This document shows positions 1 through 11,851 of a stretch of DNA of 64,000 nucleotides, piece after piece. The DNA is from Bifiguratus adelaidae. Taxonomy: Eukaryota > Mucoromycota > Endogonomycetes > Endogonales. Within the stretch, counting starts at the first letter, position 1, and every line of letters begins with the position of its first letter. The DNA lies in assembly GCA_002261195.1 (NCBI GenBank), contig MVBO01000011.1:186001-250000 (forward strand). Reading direction: 5' to 3'. The translations under genes were made by a program, and so were the position numbers. The notes under the pieces are model-generated. The model searched no databases, was not told the DNA's origin, and was given only the letters and a program-made list of their open reading frames with translations.

Positions 1-635
1 CGGCTGCTCCCACAAAGAACGATAGACGATAGACGACAGCGTACCATTGATACACGAGTCTTGGAGTCTTGGCATCGATCGGTTTCCGGGAAGCCAGGTA
101 GATAACTACAAAAGGTATATTAGATAGCCGTACAGAACAAGCGCAGCGGTGCTAGCTGCCAGATCTATGCTTACCGTAACCATTGGCGACCGAAAAGAGG
201 GTCCAAAAAGCCAAAAACCTCCACCAGCCTTTTGTCAGACCGAATATGACTGGTATAATCCATAGTCCCGCGAGGCTGACAGTCTTGAAGGACTTTGGAT
301 GCTTTTGCTTCCATATTATGATGATGAATTGAAAGGCAAAGAGCGAGAACAAGAGGATGAGAAGCATCATTTCATGTTGTTCCTCATGGCCTAAGTCGCT
401 GTATCAGCACATGTTCTCGAGACTATATTCATTCAAACATGACTCTCACCTGCATGTTCTTTGGAGAACTGCTGCTGCTGGTGATATCTAGTGGGCCAAT
501 GGTACAGTTAGCCATGCGAGACAAAAAGTTCCGAAAGCAAATCATCCCGAGTCTAAAACAGCTTGCGCCTTCTCTTCCACCTGGTGAGACACTTGTCCAA
601 CAATACCCTTACCTTTCAAGCTCTTCTGGGCTCAT
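1..635 (-). CDS. RNF121-like RING-type membrane protein, 5' part (cut by window edge)
   Basis: Partial gene running off the left edge. I read four exons: 635-613, 487-450, 390-175 and 105-1. The spliced product starts MSPEELERYH, continues through GHEEQHEMMLLIL into a hydrophobic helix, has the aromatic segment WWRFLAFWTLFS, and then TPRLVYQWYAVVYRL. This order and spacing match the N-terminal half of animal RNF121/RNF175, multi-pass ER/Golgi ubiquitin ligases involved in membrane-protein quality control. The RING domain itself lies beyond the window and is not seen, so the ligase role comes from the family. Each intron (e.g. 174-106) has a GT donor and AG acceptor, and phases agree at all junctions. 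It is transcribed divergently from NSE2, with only about 100 bp between the two start codons. Confidence 0.85.
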
Positions 636-736
636 TCTAGCCACCACATCGTCAGGCAAGTGAAACGGAGCATCCTCAAGCTCGCTCATGTTGAACGAAA
701 AGGTCAATTTCTGGAAAACTTGCAACGCGTCGCGGT
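636..736. promoter_or_regulatory. Divergent promoter interval between RNF121-like gene and NSE2
   Basis: 101 bp separate the start codons of two divergently transcribed genes, so both core promoters and 5' UTRs must lie here. I see no TATA box, like most housekeeping intervals in this window. Confidence 0.5.
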
Positions 737-1726
737 ATGGAAGCGCGCATCGACCCTTCACAATTGCAGCCACTCAAGGTGTTGCTGGGTGATTTGAATG
801 GTGCATCAGCTATTATAGAGCAAGGCATGGCCTATGCCACCGAGATTGCCATTGACAGTGAAGAGTTGGGCCTGTCCGAACAGGTGCGAGCTGACTTCTT
901 TGTGGGGTTGCCCGGAGCGATATTCACCGTACTTGCAGGTCAAGGAACAAGAGAGCGCTGTCATGAACTATCTAGACATGTTATATATCTTGGATCTACA
1001 GAAAGCTGTGCTGCAAGACATTATAGACCAATTGCAAAGCGAGGATGCCGTGGTAAGTCGATTGAACGATGCGGTCCGCGTCATTGCTGATCACACGCCA
1101 GTCAAATCCAGAAGTTACATACAAGGAACGGGTAGCGCAAGGGAAACAAGAGTATGAGACCATGACGGAAGCTCAGAAATATCACCAAAATGACCTCTAT
1201 GTGGACTTTAAGCAAAAGATTTGGGTATGTCGGCCTTATCGACGATGGCGAGCCTCAACTGAACCGTGATTGTAGGAGAAAACACATCCAGGAGAAGTCA
1301 TGCCCCCACTGGATCCGAATGAGGAGGATGATATTATGATCGGGGCGCGTCAGGTGCAGCTTAGATGTCCTTTAACTATGGATCTTTTCGAGGAACCTGT
1401 CACGAGCAAAGTTTGCAAACATTCGTTTAGCAAGAAGGCTATCCTGCAGCTCATTCAGAGGTCACCCTTCAAGTCCATTGATTGTCCTATAGCAGGTACA
1501 AAGGACTATGTCGCTCAAATGCCGAATCTGACTATCCTTAAACAGGTTGTCCTCAAACCATCAAGGAAAGTGACCTCGTGCCAAATCCAACGTTGGAAAG
1601 GATGGTTCGAAGGAGTCGGGTGGCACGACATGACGACGATGATGATGAAACGGTATGTCATCCTTCAATTATGGAGTTGTGAATCCTAATCCTACATGGC
1701 TACAGCAATACCACCGCATCGAATAA
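737..1726 (+). CDS. NSE2: E3 SUMO ligase NSE2 (SMC5/6 complex subunit, SP-RING)
   Basis: Exons 737-883, 939-1052, 1102-1224, 1276-1495, 1546-1652 and 1706-1726 give a protein of about 240 aa, the usual NSE2 size. The N-terminal part is helical, as expected for the SMC5-binding arm. The C-terminal SP-RING reads CPLTMDLFEEPV, VCKHSFSKKAI and then DCPIAGC. The last zinc-ligand cysteine appears only after the 50-nt intron 1496-1545 is removed; unspliced translation loses it. After the RING comes SDLVPNPTLERMVRR, typical of the family, and an acidic tail. The role is SUMOylation within the SMC5/6 DNA-repair complex in the nucleus. Start chosen at the first ATG of the conserved N-terminal helix. 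Confidence 0.9.
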
Positions 1727-1860
1727 AACATGCCAGCCACCATCTATTACATTCACCAAGCTGTTCATTAGTGTATTATTATAAGAAGACGTATATAAAT
1801 CGAAAAGATGAGAGCATAACCATTTGCATGATTGCCAATAGAGCGTCAACAGTAAGCGTT

Positions 1861-3657
1861 TTAGCGTTCAGCTTCCACTGGATCTGCAAATGGGTCTTCA
1901 GCGTCGCCGGAATCTGGATGAGATTGCGCTCGTTTCGTCGAAGACGTCTTTGAGTTCGGCGATGCATTTCCTAGCGACAACCTCTGGAGGTCGTTTAAAT
2001 CGTCCTGTTCGGTCGCTCGACCTTTGCCGGCAGGACGAGCTGGAAGGAGGTAACCTTCAATAGGCGCGGCATCCTCCTGATCCTCGACTTTGTCTTGAAC
2101 GCTACCGGGTGACCCACCGGTGTCGCTTGCTCCAGGCAACGACTCAAAATCGTGGTCATCGAAGGCCACATGCTTACCCTTCAGTAACAATCGCTCCAAA
2201 GGGTTCAGCTGCACTTGATCTGCTGTGTAATTTTGCCAACCCTCCTCATCAAGATCGTGTTCGGTGTGGTTAGTTTCCTGAGCAACGTCAGACGAGCACA
2301 GTAATGCCAATATGCACTTACAACATGCACGCCCATGAGTTGGGGATCGTCGAGACCATCTTCCGTGAGAACGCCATTATCATAGTCAATCATTTTCATT
2401 GTGTACACCTCAATCGTCTGATTCACAAGGTCAACAGCATGAATGAGGTCCACTAACATCGCAATTAGATATCCATCATCTGCGAATCATGGGGATCAAC
2501 TTACTTATTTTTTGACAATCCGGGTTCATGGCGATAAAGTTGGACATATTGACCCTCTTTTCACAGCACGCGTCATAAAGGTGCCTAATCACCTCGTCTG
2601 CCTTTATATCCTTATTCTCTCTGATGGCGGCCTTCATGGTCTGTCGTAGCAATTGCGCATGGTCGAGAGCTGATTGAATGGCTCGGTCCTTACATGACGT
2701 TGAGTGTGAAAAGGTTGAAAATGCAGAAGTTGTACTTACAACGTCGACGATGTCCACTTGTGGAGGTGGGTGTTGATATGGTCTCGGCCCATACTGAGGA
2801 GTTCGGACCATAGTTCCCCTGTAATTGCGAAGCACGCCATTACCCGCCATTTCATTCTGGCCAATAGGAGAAGGTCCACCACCTTCCCTCCTGGCAGGAG
2901 TACGTACGATATCTTTAGCCAGAGCTGTCCATCTGTTTTCCGTCATCACAGAGTTGCCCAGGATACTGCGAGCGAGAGCTATATCAAGGGTGGCATTATG
3001 CATGCTACCAATGATGTACGAGTTGGGTGGACGGCAATACAGAGTAGACCAGTGGGCAAACAGCTTGTTTGTTTCATGGCGAATTTGCGGTGAGAAAACA
3101 TCCTACCACTGAATGAATATCTGCAAACGGGAAGCTGGGCAGGCGAGAAGCGGGACTTACAGAGGTTGCCATCTGATAAAGATCGTTGAGGAACGATTTT
3201 GTACATAGTTGTTCTGAGGGAAGAACAGGTCAGTCCATGGCCTAGGAAAACCCCCTATCAATCAAATCACGTACCGAGAAAAGGACGACCGCAATTATCC
3301 GAGAGCTGCCATATGAGCTACAGACAAGTCGAATGCAAGCGGACGTCAGCTCGCACAATGCGCAGTCAATGTCTACTTACACCTATAGTTCGTAACTTTG
3401 TCTCGGAGTTGGCGTCCTTTAGGCGATATTGCAGAGCTTTCCGAGCTTCCTTCGCGTATTGCGCGCTGATATTGACTTTGTGACAAATGGTGACCATCCG
3501 ATCAAAGTCATCGGCATGTTCTTCTGCGACAAGGTAATCTGATGGGCACAACGGTTGAGACTTGCCTTCAGGTTCCCCAGACAAAAATGTCGAGCCACTT
3601 ACCAACGTTGACCGTGATATCGGTCGTAGGCGCTTTTGACTTGAAGAGACCCTTCAT
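1861..3657 (-). CDS. VHS-GAT domain endocytic/actin adaptor, LSB5-like
   Basis: Eight exons: 3657-3603, 3538-3381, 3317-3275, 3213-3161, 3102-2740, 2688-2505, 2452-2322 and 2277-1861, all with consistent phase. The N-terminus MKGLFKSKAP leads into a VHS domain (AKEARKALQYRLKD, LIWQLSDNCGRPFL, KSFLNDLYQMA). A GAT-like helical bundle follows around the segments SALDHAQLLRQTMKA and LIHAVDLVNQTIEVY. The tail is acidic and disordered and ends with EDPFADPVEAER. VHS-GAT proteins act at endosomes and plasma membrane in ubiquitin-cargo sorting; yeast LSB5 links to actin regulators. The combination and lack of a FYVE or SH3 domain favour LSB5 over VPS27 or STAM. It converges on NSE2, with 134 bp between the stops. 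Confidence 0.8.
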
Positions 3658-4213
3658 ACTGTAGCGCCGCACAAGAGAAGGAGGAATGCGCTCCCTATGG
3701 TTGCGCAGTTATGCCCGAAGAGAGAACGCCACGGTAAGACAGTCACAGGCCGCATCGGTAGAATTGATCTTCCTGGTCCAATTTTTCCCGAGATCCCACA
3801 GGGAAAGCCAGTTGGGAGGTCGTGCTGCGGCGTCTGATGGTCGTACGAGGTTTTCAGGTGTGATCATCACATTTCTTGCCACCCTCAAGTCCGCCAAATG
3901 ACGCCACGTAGCACAATACGGTAACACGAAAAGTGCCAGTAGAGTTGCTTTATATGGAAATTATAAACAAGGCAAAGGGTTGCCTTTTAAGGCGAAGAAT
4001 GCCCTGTCAAGTTCAATTTGCGATGATTGATATAAGCAGTTTGAGGGTCAGGGTGCTCCTTCCCTTTCTCTTCTACTCGCATCTTCCCCGAGTACCACTG
4101 TTCCTTGTTCGGCACTCTTTCCAAACACTACTTTGATCGCTTCAGCAACCTTGTCATTGTCCGTTCAACAGTCTTCAGCCTTGATTTAGCTTGTTCATCG
4201 CAAAATAATATCA
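3658..4213. other. Divergent intergenic region
   Basis: 556 bp between the start codons of the LSB5-like gene and the IQ/coiled-coil gene. A 72-codon minus-strand open frame at 3709-3927 has no recognisable domain and probably lies in the leader of the LSB5-like gene. CT-rich stretches precede the plus-strand start (about 4060-4120). I see no other gene. Confidence 0.4.
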
Positions 4214-6150
4214 ATGGCCGCCGTTGATCAATGGACAGGTTCCGCTTCTCGGAGTGGATATGATAAAGTTGTTGGGTCAATGCTGGTCAAGGAAAGAGTA
4301 ATGAATGCCGAGATCTTTGGTCAGGGTGAAGTCCTAGGAGGCAAAGCATATGTGCTGGTATGTCGCGTCTTGTTATTCCCCCTTGATAAACGAACCGTGG
4401 CTGATTCGCAATATAGGAGGATAATGAAATTGACAGTGAACTGGGGGAATTATCCGTTCGCACAGGCCAGACGACCTCTTTTGACGAGGAGGAGCGAGGC
4501 CAGCGTCGGCAGGTAGAAAATACGCCACGTCATCGCATGAGTAGCTCGCAGACAGCCCCTGACTTGAAGAGTAAATTTCTGCTCTATGGGGAGCATGCTT
4601 CACTCCGAAGAGCGGTCTCGCTGGATACAGAGTTGTCTGCTGTAGCAGAAGCATTGCCAAGCGAAACCTTATCGGCTTCTTGGTCAAAGAGATCAAGTGT
4701 ACTGGACTCTGGAGACTCCACAGACGAGAATATCGACTATTTCTTGTCTGACCTCCATCCTCAAGTTATTATTCAGCCTTCGCGCTCTATGAATATGAGG
4801 CATGAATACAATGACCAACATTACGCAAGGAAACGCAAGCGGGATCTCGCTCCTTCAAAGTCTTTGGAGACATCACGCAAGTTAGCGCAGAAGATCAGAA
4901 CGGCTGACGTCGGTGAACTCACCTATCCGTCTCCTCCTTCCTCACCGCACCTCACGCCTTTGCCTTCTCACTCCTCTCCAATCGGTTCCCTTGCTAGAGA
5001 GGAACCGGTCAAGCATGGCGATGAGGTTTACTGGCAACTGCTTAGCATGTATCAGAATGCCTCTGCAGAGGCCGAGGCCTTGCAAGCTGAACTTGCAAGG
5101 GAGAAGATGGAGAAGAAGGAATTGATTGCTTTAATGAAATCGTCACGAAAAGCGCGCCTGCGCGACATTAATGTCATCACTGGTTTACAATCAATGACTT
5201 CAGTCCAATCGCAAGTGCGCGGATACCTCGTACGAAAGCGCATTCAAACTGCGCCGTTCAGCTATCAGATGCCGGAATGCTTGGATATGCACGCGCACAG
5301 TGCGCGCAGTCAGCACAATGTGCTGTTGTTTATGGCTCACCTTCGACGAAGCCAAAGGTCTATCGAACTGAATCAAGAGGCCCGTGGATCTAGAGTTCAA
5401 TTGCAAGCCGCTGTGCGTGGCTTCATCTCACGTCGTATCGTACACCCATGCATTATTCAACGCTCGCGCATATCTCGCTTTCAAGCTCACATTCGCGCCT
5501 CGATGGTGCGACGATCCCTCAAATCTGCTCTTACTTTCCGCGTGCTCCGTGCACAGATCGAGCGTCTGGAAGAAGCAAATGTGGAGCTCGAGGAACGTCT
5601 GGTCGAGGATGAAAGCCGCTTCCTCACTGCGCAAGCAGACATGGAACAAGCCAACATCGAAATGAAGCGAGCACTTGAGCAATATGAAGCCAAGCTTAAG
5701 AAGGAGGAGGAACGAACGAAAAGACTCCTGAAAGAGCTTGTTGCGCAAAAGCAAGAATTGTCAAAGATTAAGGCTGCGCAAATATCTAAAAGTGTTGCCG
5801 AAGAAGCTGCAATGCAAAGTTCGGTTATGGATGTACACGCGCGTGAATCGCAGAAGCCCCCATCACCCATCCATACAAGGTCAAATTCATTGTACACAAT
5901 CCCCACGAGTCAATCCGCTCAAAAGAAAGACGCTGCCTCCGCTGCCTCTCATTCTTCAAACCTGCCAAAGCCGGCCCGTCATTCAATAAGCGGTGTGAAA
6001 CCATCCCCATCTCTTAGCCGTCTTCCACTACCTTCTTCGCCATCAACTATCCATCATCATGCGAGTGACTCAAGTCTGTGTCAGAGACATCTGCGACAGA
6101 CACTTCGTACGTCAAGTCCCGAAGGACAAAAGGTTTTACGAAGACGGTAA
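4214..6150 (+). CDS. IQ-motif and coiled-coil protein
   Basis: Two exons, 4214-4357 and 4417-6150, encode about 625 aa. The first third is acidic and Ser/Pro-rich (PSPPSSPHLTPLPSH). A short coiled coil (about residues 180-205) precedes three IQ-like repeats with the pattern QxxxRGxxxRxx: VQSQVRGYLVRKRIQ, VQLQAAVRGFISRRIV and FQAHIRASMVRRSL. A long charged coiled coil follows, starting IERLEEANVELEERL. The C-terminus is Ser/Pro-rich. IQ motifs normally bind calmodulin or myosin light chains, so a calmodulin-regulated cytoskeletal scaffold is an inference. The IQ-plus-coil arrangement resembles an unconventional myosin neck, but there is no motor domain upstream. I do not recognise an orthologue. 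Confidence 0.85.
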
Positions 6151-6369
6151 AAATTGACGATAGTGGTATTCCCTTGTGTGCTTTCGCGTTGATCTCGTTC
6201 TCCTTAGACTGCTCTAATTGTTGTTCTATGCGTTAAATTTATGAAAATACCAAAAAATATATAAATCCATGCCCTTAGAAAACCCAAACCAACCTAAGTG
6301 TCTCGTATTAGGTTCGATATACTTGTCTATCTTCAGTACAACGGAACAATTGAAGGTTAGATGAATGAT

Positions 6370-8462
6370 CTAGTTAAAGTACGCATTGGTCCATTGTGCA
6401 ACCTCATCTTGTAAGGCGTCTTCGCCACCGTTTGCAGCTAAGCCTGCAAAGCAGACGTAACCGTCGGGACGTAAAATGACCACGGCTTGCAGACCGACCG
6501 GAACACCAATAGCTTGATGGAATCTGCCTCCCGGATCCGCAAACATGTACGGAAGCAAGCCTTGTTCTGCAAGCTGCTTCAACTCGTACCAGACCACAGA
6601 GGAAGATAGGCCAACGATGGTAAGCGATAGGATCTCCTTGTTTCTGAGGCACAGGTTGCTAACGAAACGAACCAATGGGTTGTTCTCAGGCGTGAGACGC
6701 GCATGGTCGGCGAAGACGATGATGGTATGATTCGTTCGGCCCTTGAGCAACGAATTGAAGCGAACAAGTGGGCCAAGGGGTCCGTCTTGAAGGCTAGACA
6801 GTGCTGCGTCGGGGCAGTATCTACCCGGAAGAATAAGATGCGTTCCCTCCACAAGTCGCCAAAGTCGGTTCGGCAGCCATCGATTCTCCTTTTTCTGTTG
6901 CTTCAGACTTTTGGATTCAACGTTTAGAGGAGATTGGCTATAGTAGATGAATGAGCCGGTAACAGTACTGACAATCTTTGCTCGCACTTGTGGTACTTTC
7001 AACAAAACAGGTGCAATTGATTCCAGAATGGTTTTGGCAATATAAGTGTTGGCCATAATGCAGCTTGTGTATTCACCGGTACTGGACAGAACTTTCTCAG
7101 CAATAGGCTCCCGCTCAACACTGTAGCTATCGAGTAGGTGCTCCGGCTCCTTAGTTGTACCTTTGACAACTTGCGCAAGTTTCCAGACGAGATTGTGGGC
7201 TAAGGAATATTGTTAAATCTGATACCTTGGACTGAAGATTTAAACGGACCATCTTGCATACCCATATTCATGCCTTGTCCACCCTTCAACATTAATTAGT
7301 CATAACGTGAAACAACCCGTAGGGCCAAATCTGTTCTTACCGCCGGGCTGTGACAGTGAGCTGCGTCGCCGACGAGAAATGCTCGTCCCCGTCGATATCC
7401 ATTTGCCTTGCGTTCATTGATCTTGAAATGCGAGGTCCACGTCACTTTGTCCATTTTTATCTTGTCCGGAGCGAGTCTTTGGTCTGCTATCTGCTGAAGG
7501 TCTTCCAGGTTCAATTCCGACAGGGGTGATTTGGATCGGTCACTAGTCGCTTGCAGGCCTGGAGCCGTATTAGTCCTTGTAGAGTAATTTTGAACTCATC
7601 TGCTATTCACCGTGATCAATGTCGTCTTGAATGGCTGGGAACTTCTTTGCCTCACCCATGGGTATGACAATTCGCAGCATGTCCTCCTCCATTTTTAAAG
7701 GCAAGAAAGCAAAGGCACCTGCGGCGCATCAGATAGATCTTCACGGATAATGGGGCTTTTCATCTTACCCTGCGATGTGAGCCAGACCGTTAGATCTCGC
7801 GGATTCAGGACGGTAGGATCGACCTTGACGTCAGCGACGACGAACTCCACGGGATAACTCTTTCCATCAAACTTCCAATCAGGGACCCCTTTACGGATCG
7901 GTGAATGCACTCCATCAGCTCCGATGATGTAGCGCGAAGTGATGATCTCCGTCTTATCGGGGTTAACTACTGAGCGAACGACGGACTGAACAGAGTCCGC
8001 AGTTTGAGTGTAGGAGATCAACTCTGTTGATCGCTCGACGATGGCCTTGTTTCTAGTTCTCGCTACTAAGTGCTCTTCAAAGATCCTTTCCGTTTCGTAT
8101 TGTGGTAAGATAATACCAGGAGGTAGTGCTGTATCATGCAATACCATGGGTATACGGCCCAAGTCCACTCCAGGCTGCCGAATGTGAAGATGCTGCAAAA
8201 ATACCGATTGCGTGACAATGTCCTCTGCAAGCCCGCTGTGGATTCATCGTTACCAAACACCGCTTTACTTTGCTGAGCCAACTTGCCTTGTCTCCAAGAT
8301 TTCCAGCGTGCGCTTCCATAAGGCCAGCCCTCCCGAATAAGTGGTTCGCATAGGCTTCTTTTCAATGATGCGAAACGATAGACCGTGCTGGTGAAGCAGG
8401 TTGGCTGTAAGCAAACCTACCGGTCCGGCTCCACATACTAGTACGTCGATCTGCGAAGACAT
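6370..8462 (-). CDS. FAD-dependent aromatic monooxygenase (phenol hydroxylase-like), copy 1
   Basis: Spliced product of about 570-600 aa. The N-terminus has the dinucleotide-binding motif VCGAGPVGLLTANLL. The middle has the NAD(P)H/FAD motif RYIIGADGVHSPIRK and the second FAD motif GDAAHCHSPAGGQG, followed by AHNLVWKLAQVVKG. The C-terminal 200 residues (PGRYCPDAAL to GYVCFAGLAANG) form the thioredoxin-like domain of phenol 2-monooxygenase/MhpA-type enzymes. These hydroxylate aromatic rings with O2 and NAD(P)H; the substrate cannot be read from sequence. The intron 8286-8236 starts with GC, not GT, at a GCAAGT donor. ATG at 8462 is preferred because a TATATAAG element lies 25-32 nt upstream. 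It is a tandem paralogue of the gene at 9611-11710. Confidence 0.88.
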
Positions 8463-8486
8463 GACGTCCAAGGTCGGATTCCACTC

Positions 8487-8494
8487 CTTATATA
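8487..8494 (-). promoter_or_regulatory. TATA box of monooxygenase copy 1
   Basis: TATATAAG on the minus strand, 25-32 nt before the ATG at 8462. Nothing else recognisable lies between here and 9035; a 65-codon plus-strand frame at 8811-9008 has no known domain. Confidence 0.5.
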
Positions 8495-9034
8495 TTTAAC
8501 GCCATTGTGCACCACATTACCGGAAACGGAACAATCCTGCCCGAGGTTTCTCCATTTGGAAATTGTTCGGTAGGTTTAAACCTCCGTGGCCAAGCTCCAA
8601 AACGAATTCTGAATGTGCCATGTGCGATATTGATCCCGACGTCAAGTGATAGTATGTAGATAGAGAAGTCAGATAGATGGCAAACCACGACGTATTTAAC
8701 ACCTCTTACGTATGCAGAGCGAAAGACAAGTTCAAAGAGTTGCAAAATTACTGTTTTAATCGAGAAAGCTTCGCCTAGACAATTTACAGCTGCTAGTAAG
8801 CATACGCGCTATGTCATTCAGAGACATCTGCTTGCAAACTAACGCGAAAAAGAAGCAAAACGATGCAAGTAATATCTATGAAAGCACGCTAGAAACCTTG
8901 CCAAATGAATTCTGCAGACTCTTGGGTGTGACACCCAAATCCGAAGAGGAAGTGCTGCAGTGTCTGCGAGTACTTGATAATGTCTTTTGCAAGCACGCTA
9001 TGAGTTGATCAGTATCAGTTTTGCAACCGTGTCG

Positions 9035-9236
9035 ACCACTCTTGCCTAGTCTTCAAAAACTTTCGGAGTATGCTTCCAAATCACCAAACCTCCCGAATTT
9101 GTAGTTCGGTAGGTCTCTTTTCAACGATGCGAAACGATAGACCATCCTGATGAAGCAAGCTAGCTGTAAACAGACCTACTGATCCAGCTCCGCATAAGGG
9201 TACATCAATTGTCTCTAATATGCTATCCAAGGAGCA
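9035..9236 (-). pseudogene. Decayed first exon of a third FAD monooxygenase copy
   Basis: About 200 bp clearly similar, base for base, to the first exon of both flanking monooxygenases: the dinucleotide-binding segment is still readable as CGAGSVGLFTASLLHQ, followed by LSFRIVEK. The initiator has become ATA, the Pro of GAGPVG is Ser, and a frameshift near 9118 moves TTNSGGLVIWK into another frame. The GC-type donor of copy 1 is still visible as GCAAGA at the exon end. No downstream exons are recognisable towards 9000, so this is a truncated duplicate. The following 9237-9610 holds nothing I can identify. Confidence 0.82.
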
Positions 9237-9610
9237 TCCTCAAGGGAGGAACCTTTTATCAGCCCCCTCGAAGAAGTTCCTAATCGGGTTAAGCCTGCGC
9301 TCCGATGCGGGATACCGATGATTCCGGGCATTTGGACATACAGCCTAATTGTGCAACGTTCGCCCAACAGATATAATGGGCTTGGCCACCTTCTTTGGAA
9401 ATTAGGCTCATGCGCAAGCCTGAGAAGGGTATTCTTGATAGGAAAATCAGACGTGGCATGCTAGGTCTATTCACCCAACAATCCCTTACAGTAATTATAA
9501 ATCTGATATTTGCAATTACAGAACCACACCAGATCGACCATACAATGTGTACAAGCAGACAGTAATAATCAGCCATGAGAATAGTCACGTTATCCCAGAC
9601 CAGTCGTGCC

Positions 9611-11710
9611 TCAGACATGCTCGTTCGTCTGGTTGAAATACGAGGCATGCCACGCGGAAACTTCATCTTGCAATCCGGCTTCATCGCCATTGATTGCCAT
9701 CCCCGCAAAGCAAACATAACCGTCAGGCCGAAGGGCAACAACGGCTTGTCGTTCATCAGGTATACCGAGGCTTGCGTGAAAATTACCTCCGGCATCGCCA
9801 TACATGTTCGGAAGGAGCTTGTGGTTCTTCAATTGGGACACTTCATGCCACTCCACGGCCGACATGACGCTGACAACCATGAGAGAGAAAATTTGAGTAT
9901 TGACAAGGTATAGTTTAGCGACGAAATCCAGTAACTGATTGTTTTCCAGAAGGATGCTGCGATTGTTGACCAAAAGTAAGATTGTATAGCGGTGGGTTTT
10001 GTTGAGGATCGAATTGATGGTCGTGGTCGACCCGACTGGGCCATCCGTGAGCAGCGATAGCGATTTCTCCGGGCAGTATTGGCCAGGTGCAATGAGACTC
10101 GCACCTTCCGGAGTGGACCATCTGATCCACTTCTTCTTCTCATCCTCTTGCAAACGTGTGCATCTGGAAGTAAAGTGCAGCGGTGAACTTGAATAGGACA
10201 CGTAAGCGCCGGCCATTGTTTGAAACAACCTTTGCTTGATACTTGATGTCCTAAAAGCGAAAGGGACGGCAGTTTGCCGTAGCATGCTTGACAATATATT
10301 TCGCTTCATGGCGAAACTCGTCAATCCGCCGGTCAATGACAGCACTTTCGCGGCGATTGGCTCCCGCTCTACTGAGTAGCTATCCAGCAATTGCTCCGAA
10401 TCCTTTGCAAAGCCTTTAATGACTTGAGCAAGTTTCCAGACAAGATTATGAGCTGTTAAAAGAGATATCAGCCAATGATACTATAAACGAAGAAGGGTTC
10501 CGTACCATCTTGCATGCCCATGTTCATCCCTTGACCACCCTTAAGGGAAAGTTAAAATTTAGCACCTTAATGATCGGAGGGATTCAACGAACATACCACA
10601 GGACTGTGACAATGCGCAGCATCACCAATGACAAAAGCCCGACCTCTTCGGAATCCGTTGGCTTTCCTTTCATTGATTCTGAATGTCGACACCCATAACG
10701 GGTCCTTGAGCTCAAAATTGTCCGGTGCTACCCTCTCATTGAGCTCTTTCTCAACGTCTTGAAGCGTTATGGTCTCGCCTCTTGAATTGAGTCCGTCACT
10801 CTGAGTCACGCCTAGAAGACGGTAAGAGATCGTACGATTACCCTAACTTTTGCTCACCATGATCCAGCACATCTCCTCTTTTGTTCTCGTCTTTGACTTT
10901 GAAATCGTCCAATGCCATAATGAGTCGATATAACTTATCGTGAGACCGGAGCGGCAAGAATGCAGTCAATCCTACACGGATATTAGCAACATCTAACACT
11001 TCGCCTCTGACGCCGACCTTCCGGAGTGGCGAAGATGGTGAAGTCTCGCGGCGACACCAACGGATGCTCCATAGGAAGATCCACAATGGCAAATTCAGTA
11101 GTATAGCTCTTGCCCTCATAAAACCAATCCTTGGCCTGCTTGCGCACCATGGAATGTACACCGTCAGCTCCGATAAGATAACGACAATTTATAGTCTCGG
11201 TAGTGTTACTGTCCTTTGTCGACTTAATGAAGGCTTCCACATGATCTTCTTCTTGAGTGTATGAGACAAGTTCGGTCGACCTTTGGACAATCGCCTCATT
11301 TCCGGTTGCTGCAATCAATCGCTCCTCAAAAATACGCTCAATGTCCCATTGAGCTAGGATGATTCCCACAGGTAGCTGCGTATCAGACAGTCGAAGCCAA
11401 ACGTCCACCAAAGTTTTGCCAGGCTGTCGAAAATGAACATGTTGAATAAGGTTACCTGCGGTAACAATATCTTTTGCCAAGTCACTATGAGAGGTCAGCA
11501 TTGTGGCAAGAGCAGCTGCGAGCCTAGGACTAACCATGTCTCCAGTAATTGTAGAGTACGCCTCCAAATACCAAGGCCACCTGAATATTTGGACCTTTCG
11601 GACTTCTTCTCAATAACGCGAAATGTCAAACCTTGCTGTTGAAGCAGAATGGCGGCTAGTAAGCCCACAGGTCCAGCTCCAACGACTAAGACGTCAATTG
11701 TATCTGCCAT
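9611..11710 (-). CDS. FAD-dependent aromatic monooxygenase (phenol hydroxylase-like), copy 2
   Basis: Paralogue of copy 1 with the same domain order and similar intron positions. The N-terminus is VLVVGAGPVGLLAAILLQQQ; then RYLIGADGVHSMVRK, the FAD motif GDAAHCHSPV, and LVWKLAQVIKG. The C-terminal thioredoxin-like domain runs from PGQYCPEKSL to GYVCFAGMAINGDE. In the equivalent first intron copy 2 uses a normal GT donor (GTTAGT near 11540), where copy 1 uses GC. The first in-frame ATG is at 11710 (MADTIDVL). The reaction is expected to be aromatic ring hydroxylation in the cytosol; substrate unknown. Its start is 141 bp from the stop of the BRCT gene on the same strand. Confidence 0.88.
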
Positions 11711-11851
11711 AGCTGTTGCTCTCGCCTCCACGGTACGGGTGTGCTTTATGCAGTTCGCGATGTTGCGTTCTTCGTCACCTTGTCACGGTTTCCGCCGCCG
11801 CCATTGTAATTCCGCGCAGTTTCCTTTTATGGTCATCACCCTGAGAACCTT

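Noticed and set aside
439-663. 74-codon plus-strand frame upstream of NSE2
   Set aside because: It lies antisense to exons 1-2 of the RNF121-like gene, whose spliced product matches the family; the plus frame has no recognisable content.
3709-3927. 72-codon minus frame before the LSB5-like gene
   Set aside because: The VHS protein starts convincingly at 3657 (MKGLFKSK); the upstream frame has no domain and is probably leader.
8811-9008. 65-codon plus frame between monooxygenase copies
   Set aside because: No known domain, no promoter signal, sits in decaying intergenic DNA.
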